24,637 nt of DNA, taken from positions 1-24,637 of the IMG/VR virus record IMGVR_UViG_3300025697_000139, one strand, 5' to 3'. Both the position numbers and the translations under genes were made by a program. Source of the stretch: a virus. Under the pieces are notes generated by a model. The model made no database searches. It worked only from the letters and a program-made list of their open reading frames with translations, and was not told the DNA's origin. This document shows, one piece after another, positions 15,804 to 22,526 of this stretch. Position 1 is the stretch's first letter, and each line of letters starts with the position of its first letter.

Positions 15804-15999
15804 TGGCCCTGTTTCTTCTTGCCGCCCTGTTGTGTCTTCTTATTGCCTTGTTTGCTGCTTTAACAGCCCGCTTTTCAGCCTTGTATTGTCTCCAGGTATT
15901 CCTAAATATTGACATCGCCCTTGCGATAGCTATTACAAAAGCCGTTTCAGATAGCCATATTTCAAAGTTGGTTGGTTTTCTGTTCTTCGTTGCTTTCAT
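15787..15999 (-). CDS. Small very basic protein nested between portal and minor head genes
   Basis: This 70-residue protein is not recognised. It begins with a hydrophobic patch (IWLSETAFVIAIARAMSIF, residues about 14-32) and ends with a strongly basic helix (YKAEKRAVKAANKAIRRHNR, about 39-58, plus NRAARRNRANG). The ATG at 15999 lies inside the last 38 bases of the portal gene and the stop lies 17 bases inside the minor head gene, so it links both. A GGAAGG site precedes the ATG. It could bind nucleic acid or the portal; this is a guess. A membrane role is less likely because arginine interrupts the hydrophobic stretch. Confidence 0.55.
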   Translation of the reverse strand: MKATKNRKPTNFEIWLSETAFVIAIARAMSIFRNTWRQYKAEKRAVKAANKAIRRHNRAARRNRANGTNP

Positions 16000-17338
16000 T
16001 TTTACCTTCCCCTTCTTCTGTTTTCTTTATCGGCTGTCCGTTATCGTCCAAAGGCCCTATCGGGTCTGGATTAGAAACCTGTTCATCTCTTTGGAGCCTG
16101 ATTATTGTCTTTGCTTCGTCTTCGGTTTTGCCAAGTGCCTTAAATCCCTCTACCTCAAACCCCATGGTGAGCATTAAGGTTGCTTCCGATATGACAACGG
16201 CCCGGTCCTCTTGGTCTAAGCTTGGAAACGTGGCAACGATAACGATATTGTCGCCTGAAGGCCATTTGTTAGCCATTTTCATGGCGTACTCGCATATCAA
16301 CTTAATCATCTTCTTGTAACGAGGTAACTGCTTTTTGACGTATCGTTTTCCATTTGAGTTTAAAACTATTTGAGCTTTACCGGACCCATTCGAAGCCGAT
16401 GCTATATCGTTTGCAGAATCTCGGCTTAACCCAGCCGCTTCGTATAAATGGTCAACCTCTTCATTGCGTTCTTGAAAAAGCTCATTACTTGCGCCGTCGC
16501 CTGAAACCTTTTCGATAGGTGCAGCTACCAGCGAACCAGGGGCGAGGGTTATGGGTCCATCTGGTAAAGCCGCATTTGGGTCTTTTAGTGCATACAGTCC
16601 CCACGGCCCGTATTTATTCGCCCTTGCTATATTCGTTGCCTCTCGATTGACGTTATCCTGTGGTTCCATCAAATCGGCTATGCCTGAAACGCCGTATGGA
16701 GAATCTTTTTGCGATTTCCTTTTGATTAAGACAACTGGGATAAATCCAAATGAGTGCGAATCGGTTACGACGTTATCGCCCGTTTTCATTATGTACCCGG
16801 CGCCATCAATGGTCTCTGTTACGTCAACATCAGAAGTGTTACCTTCAAGGTCAACCTGTTCTTGTACCCATGTTGTGGAATATCCAGTTGTCTCGTATAC
16901 GTTTTCGGGATTGGTGGCTATCTTGAGATTGATATCGTCCATTCTGCGAACTTTCGGAATGGCGTCAACCAATATCATCTTGTTGGCTACTTCACCGTCT
17001 TTTTCGTTATTCTCGACTACTTCAAGCATATATCCGAAAAAGTCAATGTCATCTTCGAAGTTTGGACCTTCCAGCCAGTCACGGAGCCACTTATCAAGGT
17101 CTTCTAAAGGCTTACCCTCTTTATCCTCAACTGAAATAGTAACACCGTCAACAGGGATAAACGAGCATCGCTTATCAAGGGCGGGTTGGATATGGTTCTG
17201 GCTTACAAATTGTTGTAGCGGTAATGCCGTGACTACATCCGTATCTTTGAATCTTGACAAAAAGCCTTGGTGAATAGCGGGAATATCATTGTCATAATAG
17301 TCCCTATATTTCTTTAGCAACTCAGCTCTGTCTGCCAT
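15962..17338 (-). CDS. Portal protein
   Basis: The 458-residue protein is the dodecameric DNA gate at the head vertex. It has the expected size, and follows terminase. It starts with a helical domain (residues about 1-80), then a clip/stem pattern of mixed strands, with ATNIARANKYGPWGLYALKD (residues about 239-258) and a strand PDGPITLAPGSLVAAPIEKV (about 264-283), then a long helical part with QLPRYKKMIKLICEYAMKM (about 338-356). It is of the SPP1 gp6-like type by layout. An acidic Glu/Asn/Gln-rich tail (EEGEGKNESNEEQKTNQL) is overlapped by the next small gene. The ATG at 17338 has a weak AGG site. Confidence 0.85.
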   Translation of the reverse strand: MADRAELLKKYRDYYDNDIPAIHQGFLSRFKDTDVVTALPLQQFVSQNHIQPALDKRCSFIPVDGVTISVEDKEGKPLEDLDKWLRDWLEGPNFEDDIDFFGYMLEVVENNEKDGEVANKMILVDAIPKVRRMDDINLKIATNPENVYETTGYSTTWVQEQVDLEGNTSDVDVTETIDGAGYIMKTGDNVVTDSHSFGFIPVVLIKRKSQKDSPYGVSGIADLMEPQDNVNREATNIARANKYGPWGLYALKDPNAALPDGPITLAPGSLVAAPIEKVSGDGASNELFQERNEEVDHLYEAAGLSRDSANDIASASNGSGKAQIVLNSNGKRYVKKQLPRYKKMIKLICEYAMKMANKWPSGDNIVIVATFPSLDQEDRAVVISEATLMLTMGFEVEGFKALGKTEDEAKTIIRLQRDEQVSNPDPIGPLDDNGQPIKKTEEGEGKNESNEEQKTNQL

Positions 17339-17378
17339 TTTAAACCTAATATTTTTGGGTAATTTTGTATATTTTGAA

Positions 17379-17448
17379 TTGCAGAGACTAGGGAGATATT
17401 TTTTTTATCCGCCAAAAGGAGCTATATTTTTAAGCCCTAGCCCTGCAA
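17379..17448 (-). repeat. Inverted repeat in the terminase-portal gap
   Basis: The 116-base gap between 17455 and 17338 has no open frame with a start. It contains the arms TTGCAG-CTAGGG (17379-17393) and CCCTAG-CTGCAA (17435-17448), which pair in two six-base blocks around an asymmetric internal loop of 3 and 2 bases. The large inner loop is A/T-rich. There is no terminator U-run after it. It may shape message processing between the two genes. Confidence 0.5.
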
Positions 17449-17454
17449 ACTGAA

Positions 17455-17685
17455 TTAGTATCCTTGCGTTGGAATGACCTTAATAGTCTTTGGCTTGTCA
17501 AACTGCATTGCTAATATATTCACCGTGTTGAAATAATGAAACGAGCCGCCCTTGCACTTAATGAAAAAGCCGTCGCCTTTATAGATAACCTGTTTGATAT
17601 TGCCAATTCTTTCAACTTTTCCGTCAACATGGCGAACGACTAAGACCTTTTCTTTTTTTGGCCCCCATGTACTTAAAAGTCGCAC
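17455..17685 (-). CDS. Small basic protein after the terminase, GTG start
   Basis: The protein has 76 residues and is not recognised. It is rich in basic and beta-prone residues (EKVLVVRHVDGKVERIGNI, then FFIKCKGGSFHYFNTVNIL) and might be a small SH3-like or Kow-like barrel, a guess from the strand pattern. Start GTG at 17685 follows directly after the terminase stop TAG (17688-17686), so it is likely translated by coupling; the ribosome site (GGCGGGG) is weak. It ends before the noncoding inverted repeat, ahead of the portal gene. Confidence 0.55.
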   Translation of the reverse strand: MRLLSTWGPKKEKVLVVRHVDGKVERIGNIKQVIYKGDGFFIKCKGGSFHYFNTVNILAMQFDKPKTIKVIPTQGY

Positions 17686-19083
17686 CTAATACCCCGCCGT
17701 ATTTACCGACTTAAACTTGCCACGGTCAACCGGCCAAAGCCTATGAATGCAATAACCGCCGGCATCGGTGAAGTGTGTTCTTGCCGGATCTGACTTGTCA
17801 AGCTGTCGTGTTCCTTTTTTGAAAGCAACTCTTTCACTGTCAACCGTGTATCCAGTACAGCATTTATTTATCAAGGTGCCTATTTTGCCATTTGCATTTT
17901 TCAGCTTAGCATTAACCGCAGCAACTCTGTTTACCTGTAATGGGTTTGCGCTTGGAATAACCTGATTATCCAGTCCTCTTGATTTCATTATTTCGTAATC
18001 AGACCTGGTAGCGGCGCTGCCTGTTGTGCTTCTAGCCTTGCCAGCCGCGTCCCCGTACACTATAGTGCTATCGGCTAATTCCTTTTCGTTTCGAAATCCA
18101 TACTCTTCATATCGGGAAAGGTATTCGGTTACGCATTCCTGAGTGGTTGTATTGTCAACTTCGATCTCGTCAATGAAGCAGATTACCTCGTCTTGAAATA
18201 CAGAATCACCCGAATAGCGTTTAATTTGTGCAACCATCCACGCCATAGGGCTTACGTTAAAGTCGCAACACAGCATGACAGGACGCGCCCTATCGATCTT
18301 CATTTCCTCTTCGGTTACATGTATCTTTCGGTCAAAGGCATAATAAGCCTTGCCGCTGAATACATCTATCCAGAGGCCTTCTAGTTGCTGCTTGGCAAGG
18401 CGCTCGTCAATAGTATCGGTAATGTTGTCAATATAGCCCTGTCCGATGTTGATTACATTGTCGGCTGTAGTGGCAACTTGATACTGTCTTTTCTCTTTTA
18501 GGTGTTCTTTTCCGGGCTTGTTTGGTTCTGCTTCGAAATAATCATATAGCCAGTCGAATCCGTTTGGCGTGGTGGTGATAAACACTTGGTGCTTGTGTGA
18601 ATTGCCACACCTGAGACGGTCTACAATTCCCATCCTGAAAGCTATATCCGCCGTGTCTCTGGCCTCATCTAGCCATGCCCACCCTATCGTAAGGCCTAAC
18701 AGTGGAATCCAGTTGTAGAGCGCTCTTGTCACTATTTGAGCGCCGTTTCGAAGTGTGATTATTCCATTATGGCTTCTCTTAAATCGGCTTTCAATCCCCC
18801 ACTCTGGAGGCGGCTGCTTATTGACCACATAATCAATGCCCTCAACGAAATTTATCTCTGAAAGGGCCTTCCAAAACTCAACAAGGGTAGACTGTACTAA
18901 TTGAGAGTTGGTATTTGCTGCGATTAATCCGAGGGTCTTAGGATTGTCAATCGCCTTTCGAAGGGCTTTTCTTGCCCCGATATATGTTTTGCCAGAACCA
19001 ACGCCACCGATAAACAAAGATGCATATGCCTCCGAAAAGTAAAACCATTCCTGCGATTTTCCGAGACTGTATTTAAGCTTCAT
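17686..19083 (-). CDS. terL: Terminase large subunit
   Basis: This 465-residue protein is the ATPase/nuclease motor that packages DNA. Walker A is GGVGSGKT at residues 26-33, Walker B is GWAWLDEA at 134-141 (D139, E140 as the acidic pair), and the coupling motif TTTPNG is at 170-175. The C-terminal RNase H-like nuclease has its acidic ligands in CCDFNVSP (D274), VYGDAAG (D345) and HFTDAGGY (D440). The length fits the family. It follows the small subunit with an 11-base overlap. It is complete and shows no sign of intron or damage. Confidence 0.97.
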   Translation of the reverse strand: MKLKYSLGKSQEWFYFSEAYASLFIGGVGSGKTYIGARKALRKAIDNPKTLGLIAANTNSQLVQSTLVEFWKALSEINFVEGIDYVVNKQPPPEWGIESRFKRSHNGIITLRNGAQIVTRALYNWIPLLGLTIGWAWLDEARDTADIAFRMGIVDRLRCGNSHKHQVFITTTPNGFDWLYDYFEAEPNKPGKEHLKEKRQYQVATTADNVINIGQGYIDNITDTIDERLAKQQLEGLWIDVFSGKAYYAFDRKIHVTEEEMKIDRARPVMLCCDFNVSPMAWMVAQIKRYSGDSVFQDEVICFIDEIEVDNTTTQECVTEYLSRYEEYGFRNEKELADSTIVYGDAAGKARSTTGSAATRSDYEIMKSRGLDNQVIPSANPLQVNRVAAVNAKLKNANGKIGTLINKCCTGYTVDSERVAFKKGTRQLDKSDPARTHFTDAGGYCIHRLWPVDRGKFKSVNTAGY

Positions 19084-19468
19084 AATTGCGGTTTATCTCT
19101 AGCTCTATTTTAGTATCTGGCTTTTTATCATCGTCAATGTCTTTAAAGTGCCCTGCTTTTTCGTGATACTGCATAAGCATTTCGAGGGCCTTCAATATTG
19201 ATTCGTTTCCTTCTGGAGCTTTATAGGCAATCGCCTTGATCTTTTTTACGGTTTTATCAATGCTGATTTCGTTGCGTTTTTCGGCTTTTCCGGCTAGCTC
19301 CTCAATTCGGGCCTGCACCTTAATTATTGTTAATAGCTGAGACCCCTTAACTCCAGCCGTTTTTGGTGAGTATTTTGCCTTGATAGCGGCTTGTGTTTGA
19401 TTAACGCCCTTGGCAATTTCCTGACAAAAGGCTTCGTATTGCTTATTCGCAAGCTTGCCCTTGGTCAT
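19073..19468 (-). CDS. terS: Terminase small subunit
   Basis: The 131-residue protein has an N-terminal helix-turn-helix of the terminase_2 type: KQYEAFCQEIAKGVNQTQAA, then IKAKYSPKTAGVKGSQLL (residues about 9-46), which recognises the phage packaging site. The rest is helical for oligomerisation, with a C-terminal charged tail (DDDKKPDTKIELEI). It overlaps the large subunit start by 11 bases, as common in these pairs. ATG 19468 has an AAGGA site. Confidence 0.9.
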   Translation of the reverse strand: MTKGKLANKQYEAFCQEIAKGVNQTQAAIKAKYSPKTAGVKGSQLLTIIKVQARIEELAGKAEKRNEISIDKTVKKIKAIAYKAPEGNESILKALEMLMQYHEKAGHFKDIDDDKKPDTKIELEINRNYEA

Positions 19469-19484
19469 TGTCCTTAATCCTTGA

Positions 19485-19694
19485 TTATACTTGGGAACAC
19501 ATGATGTTTAAAAACCCGGTAATCTTCGTTGGGCATTGTCGTCTGATTTCCTTGTCCCAATAGCAAAATGATTCAAACGGGTCTAGCGTTAATGGAGGCT
19601 CGCCCGGTTCGAATACATGGGTTTTTGCCACCTCCAATAGTCGCTTTTTTTCGCGTCCGTCATCTGTGACGATAGCATATTTCCTTTTATTCAC
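19485..19694 (-). CDS. Small uncharacterised protein downstream of endolysin, GTG start
   Basis: The 69-residue protein is unrecognised. It has a basic first half (NKRKYAIVTDDGREKKRLLE) and three cysteines in the second half. Its GTG start (19694) overlaps the endolysin stop TGA (GTGA). The GGAGG before it touches the GTG with no spacer, which is too close for normal initiation, so the start is uncertain and translation may rely on coupling. It lies in the 222-base space between the endolysin and small terminase genes. Confidence 0.45.
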   Translation of the reverse strand: MNKRKYAIVTDDGREKKRLLEVAKTHVFEPGEPPLTLDPFESFCYWDKEIRRQCPTKITGFLNIMCSQV

Positions 19695-20086
19695 CCTCCA
19701 ATTTCCGCCGGTTTAGCTTCACAGTGAGGACCGTCAAAGGTTTTCCGAAAATCGCCACCCCAAACTAAACCGGCTTTCGTTACACATTCGCCCCATTGCA
19801 TGAATAAATCTTTTCGGTTCCAATTAATCTTGCCGTCAACCAGGGGCACACAATCAGCGGCTATCCCATCAATATGCTTTGAACTTAACGTCCAAGTTCT
19901 CTTTGGTCCCGGCGCCGTTCTGCCTTTAGCATACAGCCAAGCTTGGCGCTCTTTAGTTCGGCACGTTTCAATAACGAGCATGTCAAGATCAGCTTCCCCG
20001 GCTAGTGCCAAAGCCCTCATCAAATTATCTTTAAAATCAGGACGCAAGCAATCAATATCTCTGTTTTGTATTGAATTTGAAGACAT
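19691..20086 (-). CDS. Endolysin, M15-type D-Ala peptidase (L-alanyl-D-glutamate-type)
   Basis: This 131-residue protein cuts peptidoglycan peptide cross-links to release progeny. It has the M15 signature in full: CRTKERQAWLYAKG (residues 42-55), the zinc site SKHIDGIAADCVP (H71, D78), the aromatic pair at W109-GGDF and DGPHCE (H121). This is the shape of short VanY/Ply500-type endolysins. There is no signal peptide or cell-wall-binding domain, so a holin is needed. No holin is next to it. It is placed directly before the terminase genes, which is less common than after the tail genes. Confidence 0.92.
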   Translation of the reverse strand: MSSNSIQNRDIDCLRPDFKDNLMRALALAGEADLDMLVIETCRTKERQAWLYAKGRTAPGPKRTWTLSSKHIDGIAADCVPLVDGKINWNRKDLFMQWGECVTKAGLVWGGDFRKTFDGPHCEAKPAEIGG

Positions 20087-20099
20087 TGTTGATGCGTCC

Positions 20100-20396
20100 T
20101 TAAACGGTTTCTTTTACTGGGTCATAGGTCATGTGGAAAATATCAGGCTTGCAAGCGTATATTTCACCCTTGACGCCCTTGATGATAAAATCACCCACGG
20201 AAGCAATGTGCTCACCCTCAAGAGTTTTTATTCTTATGAAGGGCGGTAATTTTTTGGGTATTTCGTGCTTTATCCCATTTTGTTTGGGCCAAATATCATC
20301 CGCTTCTGTTATCCATTCCGGCTCTTCTTCTTGCTTATCAGAAAAAAGCCATTGCCAAGCTTCAATTACAACTGGTTTTTTTCTCCACTTGCTCAT
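20100..20396 (-). CDS. Conserved phage protein, PGDYG-like
   Basis: The 98-residue protein matches a common phage family: KWRKKPVVIEAWQW at residues 3-16, then TLEGEHIASVGDFIIKGVKG (about 58-77) and a terminal CKPDIFHMTYDPVKETV. The GD-I/G-V-K-G-E pattern and the KPDIF motif are typical. The function is unknown. It is the first gene after the terminator and structured region, has a strong GGAGGG ribosome site nine bases before ATG 20396, and may be the first gene of the late operon. Confidence 0.8.
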   Translation of the reverse strand: MSKWRKKPVVIEAWQWLFSDKQEEEPEWITEADDIWPKQNGIKHEIPKKLPPFIRIKTLEGEHIASVGDFIIKGVKGEIYACKPDIFHMTYDPVKETV

Positions 20397-20422
20397 TTTG
20401 TCACCCTCCCTGAATCAGTTTT

Positions 20423-20450
20423 AAAAAAGTGGAGCCTCTTTTGAAGCTCC
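20423..20450 (-). terminator. Intrinsic terminator ahead of the late genes
   Basis: On the minus strand the sequence is GGAGCTTCAAAAGAGGCTCC, then AC, then TTTTTT. The GGAGC/GCTCC stem (with two further pairs past an A-C mismatch and an AAAA loop) is followed by six U residues in the transcript. It stands 27 bases upstream of the next gene's start, where it would stop messages entering the late region unless anti-terminated. Confidence 0.8.
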
Positions 20451-20477
20451 GAAAAGCGTATAGAAAAAGTAGCATGC

Positions 20478-20538
20478 GTCCGAGTCGTGAACAAATAGTA
20501 AGGATAATAATTGTTAAATTAAAAATTAATGCTCGGAC
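20478..20538 (-). repeat. Inverted repeat 3 of structured intergenic region
   Basis: GTCCGAG (20478-20484) pairs with CTCGGAC (20532-20538). An inner pair AACAA (20490-20494) and TTGTT (20511-20515) could lengthen the stem. The loop is strongly A/T-rich. Confidence 0.55.
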
Positions 20539-20554
20539 TCAATTTCACAGAACG

Positions 20555-20593
20555 ATTAGCTAAACGGCGTGCTGTCCACCGAAGGGCGCTAAT
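20555..20593 (-). repeat. Inverted repeat 2 of structured intergenic region
   Basis: ATTAGC (20555-20560) pairs with GCTAAT (20588-20593) across a 27-base GC-richer loop. It lies between two stronger inverted repeats. Confidence 0.45.
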
Positions 20594-20596
20594 TAA

Positions 20597-20655
20597 TTCC
20601 GTGAATACCCAGCTAGGGGAAAGGCTTTTTTTGGAGGGCGCTGGGCAACACGGAA
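20597..20655 (-). repeat. Inverted repeat 1 of structured intergenic region
   Basis: TTCCGTG (20597-20603) pairs with CACGGAA (20649-20655), and CCCAGC (20608-20613) with GCTGGG (20640-20645), separated by a four-by-three internal loop: 13 pairs in all. In the transcript it starts five bases after the stop of the upstream gene and has no following U-run. Confidence 0.75.
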
Positions 20656-20660
20656 AGCGA

Positions 20661-21011
20661 TTATAAAGAATCAAACCCTTTTGCTTTTTTTCCTTTTGGT
20701 TTTCCGTCTCGCGTTTCCATCAGATATTCAAGAAGTTCTGGCGAATCCGTCAATGTTTGTAATAACGTATCTGCAATAAGAGATATTTTATCATCGTCAT
20801 CCGCATCGTCATGGTAATTCGCGTGTGTAAAAATGGCTTGCATTGTAGCGTATAGCACACTAGCGGCTACAAGGTCGGCGTTTTCGTTTGGCCTAATGAT
20901 TATCTGTGGCACTTTATATTTAACAGTGGCCACGTGATCTTCGGAAGAAAAATTGTTTTCCGAAACAGTTAATGGATATTTGATAGGTCCAATCTTTGCA
21001 AAGTTAAACAT
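20661..21011 (-). CDS. ImmA/IrrE-like phage protein lacking its HExxH site
   Basis: The 116-residue protein follows the layout of short phage ImmA/IrrE-type metallopeptidase-like proteins: a beta start (FNFAKIGPIKYPLTV), a core strand (QIIIRPN, residues about 36-42), a helix that normally carries HExxH, then the ending ISLIADTLLQTLTDSPELLEYL (about 75-96, written in shortened form). Here the expected LHExxHAI helix reads LYATMQAI (about residues 53-60), so both histidines and the Glu are absent and it is probably not a protease. Basic Lys-rich tail. Its promoter is directly upstream. Family placement is from memory of the pattern, not a search. Confidence 0.45.
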   Translation of the reverse strand: MFNFAKIGPIKYPLTVSENNFSSEDHVATVKYKVPQIIIRPNENADLVAASVLYATMQAIFTHANYHDDADDDDKISLIADTLLQTLTDSPELLEYLMETRDGKPKGKKAKGFDSL

Positions 21012-21056
21012 AATACATCCCCTTAGTGTTAATTACATTTTTGTTATCATACACGA

Positions 21057-21084
21057 TTTATGCATATTCCTTTAGTCTTGTCAA
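21057..21084 (-). promoter_or_regulatory. Sigma70-like promoter
   Basis: In the 85-base gap upstream of gene 21011, the minus strand has a perfect -35 box TTGACA (21084-21079), a 16-base spacer and CATAAA (21062-21057) as a four-of-six -10 box. It sits 46 bases ahead of the ATG at 21011. It would drive the last early gene and perhaps the structured region beyond. Confidence 0.55.
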
Positions 21085-21096
21085 GATTTATTTTAT

Positions 21097-21507
21097 TTAA
21101 TACTCCGCCGTCAATATTCCATGCTCAAAAAACAGGCTGTGAATTATCGTCATTGCTAGTTTTCGATTCTCATAGTGGTGATAAAGCCACTGGTTAGCCC
21201 GTTTAGCCTCCTTGGTCGTTTTATTGTGCCCATCCCTTTGACTTGCCGATTTGATATTACTTTGCTTTGATCCGTTAAATTCGTCTATAGCGCAATGCCA
21301 TAGGTGGGTGGGTAGATTGCCAGCCTCAATAGCTTTTCGAAGCACTACGGAGATTCTAGCCACCTCTAAGGCCGTATCCATAGCCGCCCCGCTTTTTCCT
21401 TCCCTTGACGTGGCAATGTCTTTGCCGATAGGGATTGAATGACATCCTTGCGTCGTAGCCCGTTCAAGATACCAGCCTAGCATTCGATACGTTGGGTCAT
21501 TTTTCAT
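21097..21507 (-). CDS. Unknown protein
   Basis: The 136-residue protein is not recognised. It begins with a Tyr/Trp-containing segment (YRMLGWYLERATTQGCHSI), continues with a helix (TALEVARISVVLRKAIEAG, about residues 45-63) and ends with a His/Tyr-rich helical part (HHYENRKLAMTIIHSLFFEH). It is likely cytosolic, without signal or membrane segments. Its ATG overlaps the upstream TGA (ATGA). It is the last gene of a run of accessory genes before the promoter gap. Confidence 0.5.
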   Translation of the reverse strand: MKNDPTYRMLGWYLERATTQGCHSIPIGKDIATSREGKSGAAMDTALEVARISVVLRKAIEAGNLPTHLWHCAIDEFNGSKQSNIKSASQRDGHNKTTKEAKRANQWLYHHYENRKLAMTIIHSLFFEHGILTAEY

Positions 21508-21824
21508 TCGCCCTCCATCATGTCGATAGGGGTGCTATAGATTTCGATGCCTAATCTTTTAAGGTCTTTTTCGTATGTACACCAATCCCCTCTGTAAAAT
21601 ACATATACGCCTTTTTCCCTTGTTTCAAAAACCCTAGTGCAAAAACTAAGCAAAATCTCGCCGTCTTCTTTTCCCCTGCCAACATACCACCCCTCTTTTG
21701 TCGGCATTTCCTTTTGCCAGTGGCCTTTAACCTTGTTGCGCGGATCATCAATAAAAGATAAATTATGTGTTTCGATTCCGTCGCTGTCTTCTTCTGTTTC
21801 CAAGGCTATTATTATTCTTTTCAT
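21504..21824 (-). CDS. Unknown protein, start revised to 21824
   Basis: The longest frame begins at 21845, but the GGAGG ribosome site lies within it and points to the ATG at 21824, seven bases on. That ATG also overlaps the upstream stop as ATGA. The product is then 106 residues (MKRIIIALETEEDSDGIET). It resembles small phage proteins with a central GWYVGRGKEDGEI segment, then FYRGDWCTYEKDLKRLGIEI. The function is unknown. Confidence 0.6.
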   Translation of the reverse strand: MKRIIIALETEEDSDGIETHNLSFIDDPRNKVKGHWQKEMPTKEGWYVGRGKEDGEILLSFCTRVFETREKGVYVFYRGDWCTYEKDLKRLGIEIYSTPIDMMEGE

Positions 21825-22153
21825 CGTAACGCCTCCAGGTAACAACCGTGCTCGTCATCTTTCCAGACATTCACTTTATCGTAAATATAAACGCCTTCGT
21901 GATAAATCGTTTTGCAATATACGGGTCTGTAGATATACCCGCCTGTTTCAGTCTCTTTTATAATCGTCAATGAAAACGACTTCGCGTATTCAATAAACGA
22001 TATCCATTTGCCCGTTACTACCAAATTCGGGTAATCGGCTTTATCTGCCTGGAGTGATCTTGACGCACACGAAACCATGCTGTAAAGAAACATGATGACG
22101 ACGATGCCGACAAATACCGATACTGTTTTATCTAACCATGATAGATTTTTCAT
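21821..22153 (-). CDS. Probable membrane lipoprotein
   Basis: The 110-residue protein has a hydrophobic N-terminus (VSVFVGIVVIMFLYSMVS, residues 11-28) ending in a lipobox-like M-V-S-C with C29, so it is probably lipidated and anchored at the membrane. The domain after it has aromatic strands (GKWISFIEYAKSFSLTI and GGYIYRPVYCKTIY) and further cysteines. Phage lipoproteins of this size often block superinfection at the surface; that is an inference. The gene starts directly after the TAA of the upstream gene and its stop overlaps the next start. A plain membrane anchor is the alternative, since the -3 position is Met rather than Leu. Confidence 0.5.
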   Translation of the reverse strand: MKNLSWLDKTVSVFVGIVVIMFLYSMVSCASRSLQADKADYPNLVVTGKWISFIEYAKSFSLTIIKETETGGYIYRPVYCKTIYHEGVYIYDKVNVWKDDEHGCYLEALR

Positions 22154-22513
22154 TTAATCCCCTTCTTCTATATTGGATTTAATGTATTTTCCTATGTCTG
22201 CCTCGCTATAGGCGTAAAGCTTGCCGTTAATCCACTCATACACATAATCGTTTTTAATGCCCCTGTCGTGCTGATAGAGGATAACGTGTATCAGGTGGGG
22301 ATGAATAAACATTTCGAGGTTGTACCATCCGCTTTTTGCATCAAGTAAAAAAATGTACTTTGCTGAAGACAAATCAGCATATTTTAAAAGCTTTATGAGT
22401 GTTGGTATGGCCTTTGCCATTTGAGCCACAGATAGGGCCACGCTTGCCACTGGTTTTTGTCCGTGTGATACGGCTATTAATGCCCCTTTAATTTCACGGT
22501 CAATGCTGTTCAT
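22154..22513 (-). CDS. Unknown protein
   Basis: The 119-residue protein is not recognised. It starts with a helical region (VALSVAQMAKAIPTLIKLLK, about residues 25-44), followed by a strand-rich part with YNLEMFIHPHLIHVILYQHD (about 64-83), and ends in an acidic tail. It is likely cytosolic. It is placed in the accessory run between the 47-residue membrane peptide and the probable lipoprotein. Its stop abuts the lipoprotein's start. No function can be assigned. Confidence 0.45.
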   Translation of the reverse strand: MNSIDREIKGALIAVSHGQKPVASVALSVAQMAKAIPTLIKLLKYADLSSAKYIFLLDAKSGWYNLEMFIHPHLIHVILYQHDRGIKNDYVYEWINGKLYAYSEADIGKYIKSNIEEGD

Positions 22514-22526
22514 TTTACCTCCAAAA

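Noticed and set aside
15797-16177. A plus-strand hydrophobic frame of 126 codons
   Set aside because: The hydrophobic look is produced by reading the basic small gene and portal end backwards; no ribosome site or neighbours on this strand.
20513-20542. A possible promoter TTGAGT-18-TTTAAC on the minus strand within the structured gap
   Set aside because: Both boxes match only four of six positions and the region is AT-rich, where such matches are expected by chance.
20423-20655. A known RNA such as tRNA, 6S, RNase P or tmRNA in the intergenic region
   Set aside because: I checked by eye for the conserved cores on both strands and found none. I keep only the inverted repeats and terminator.
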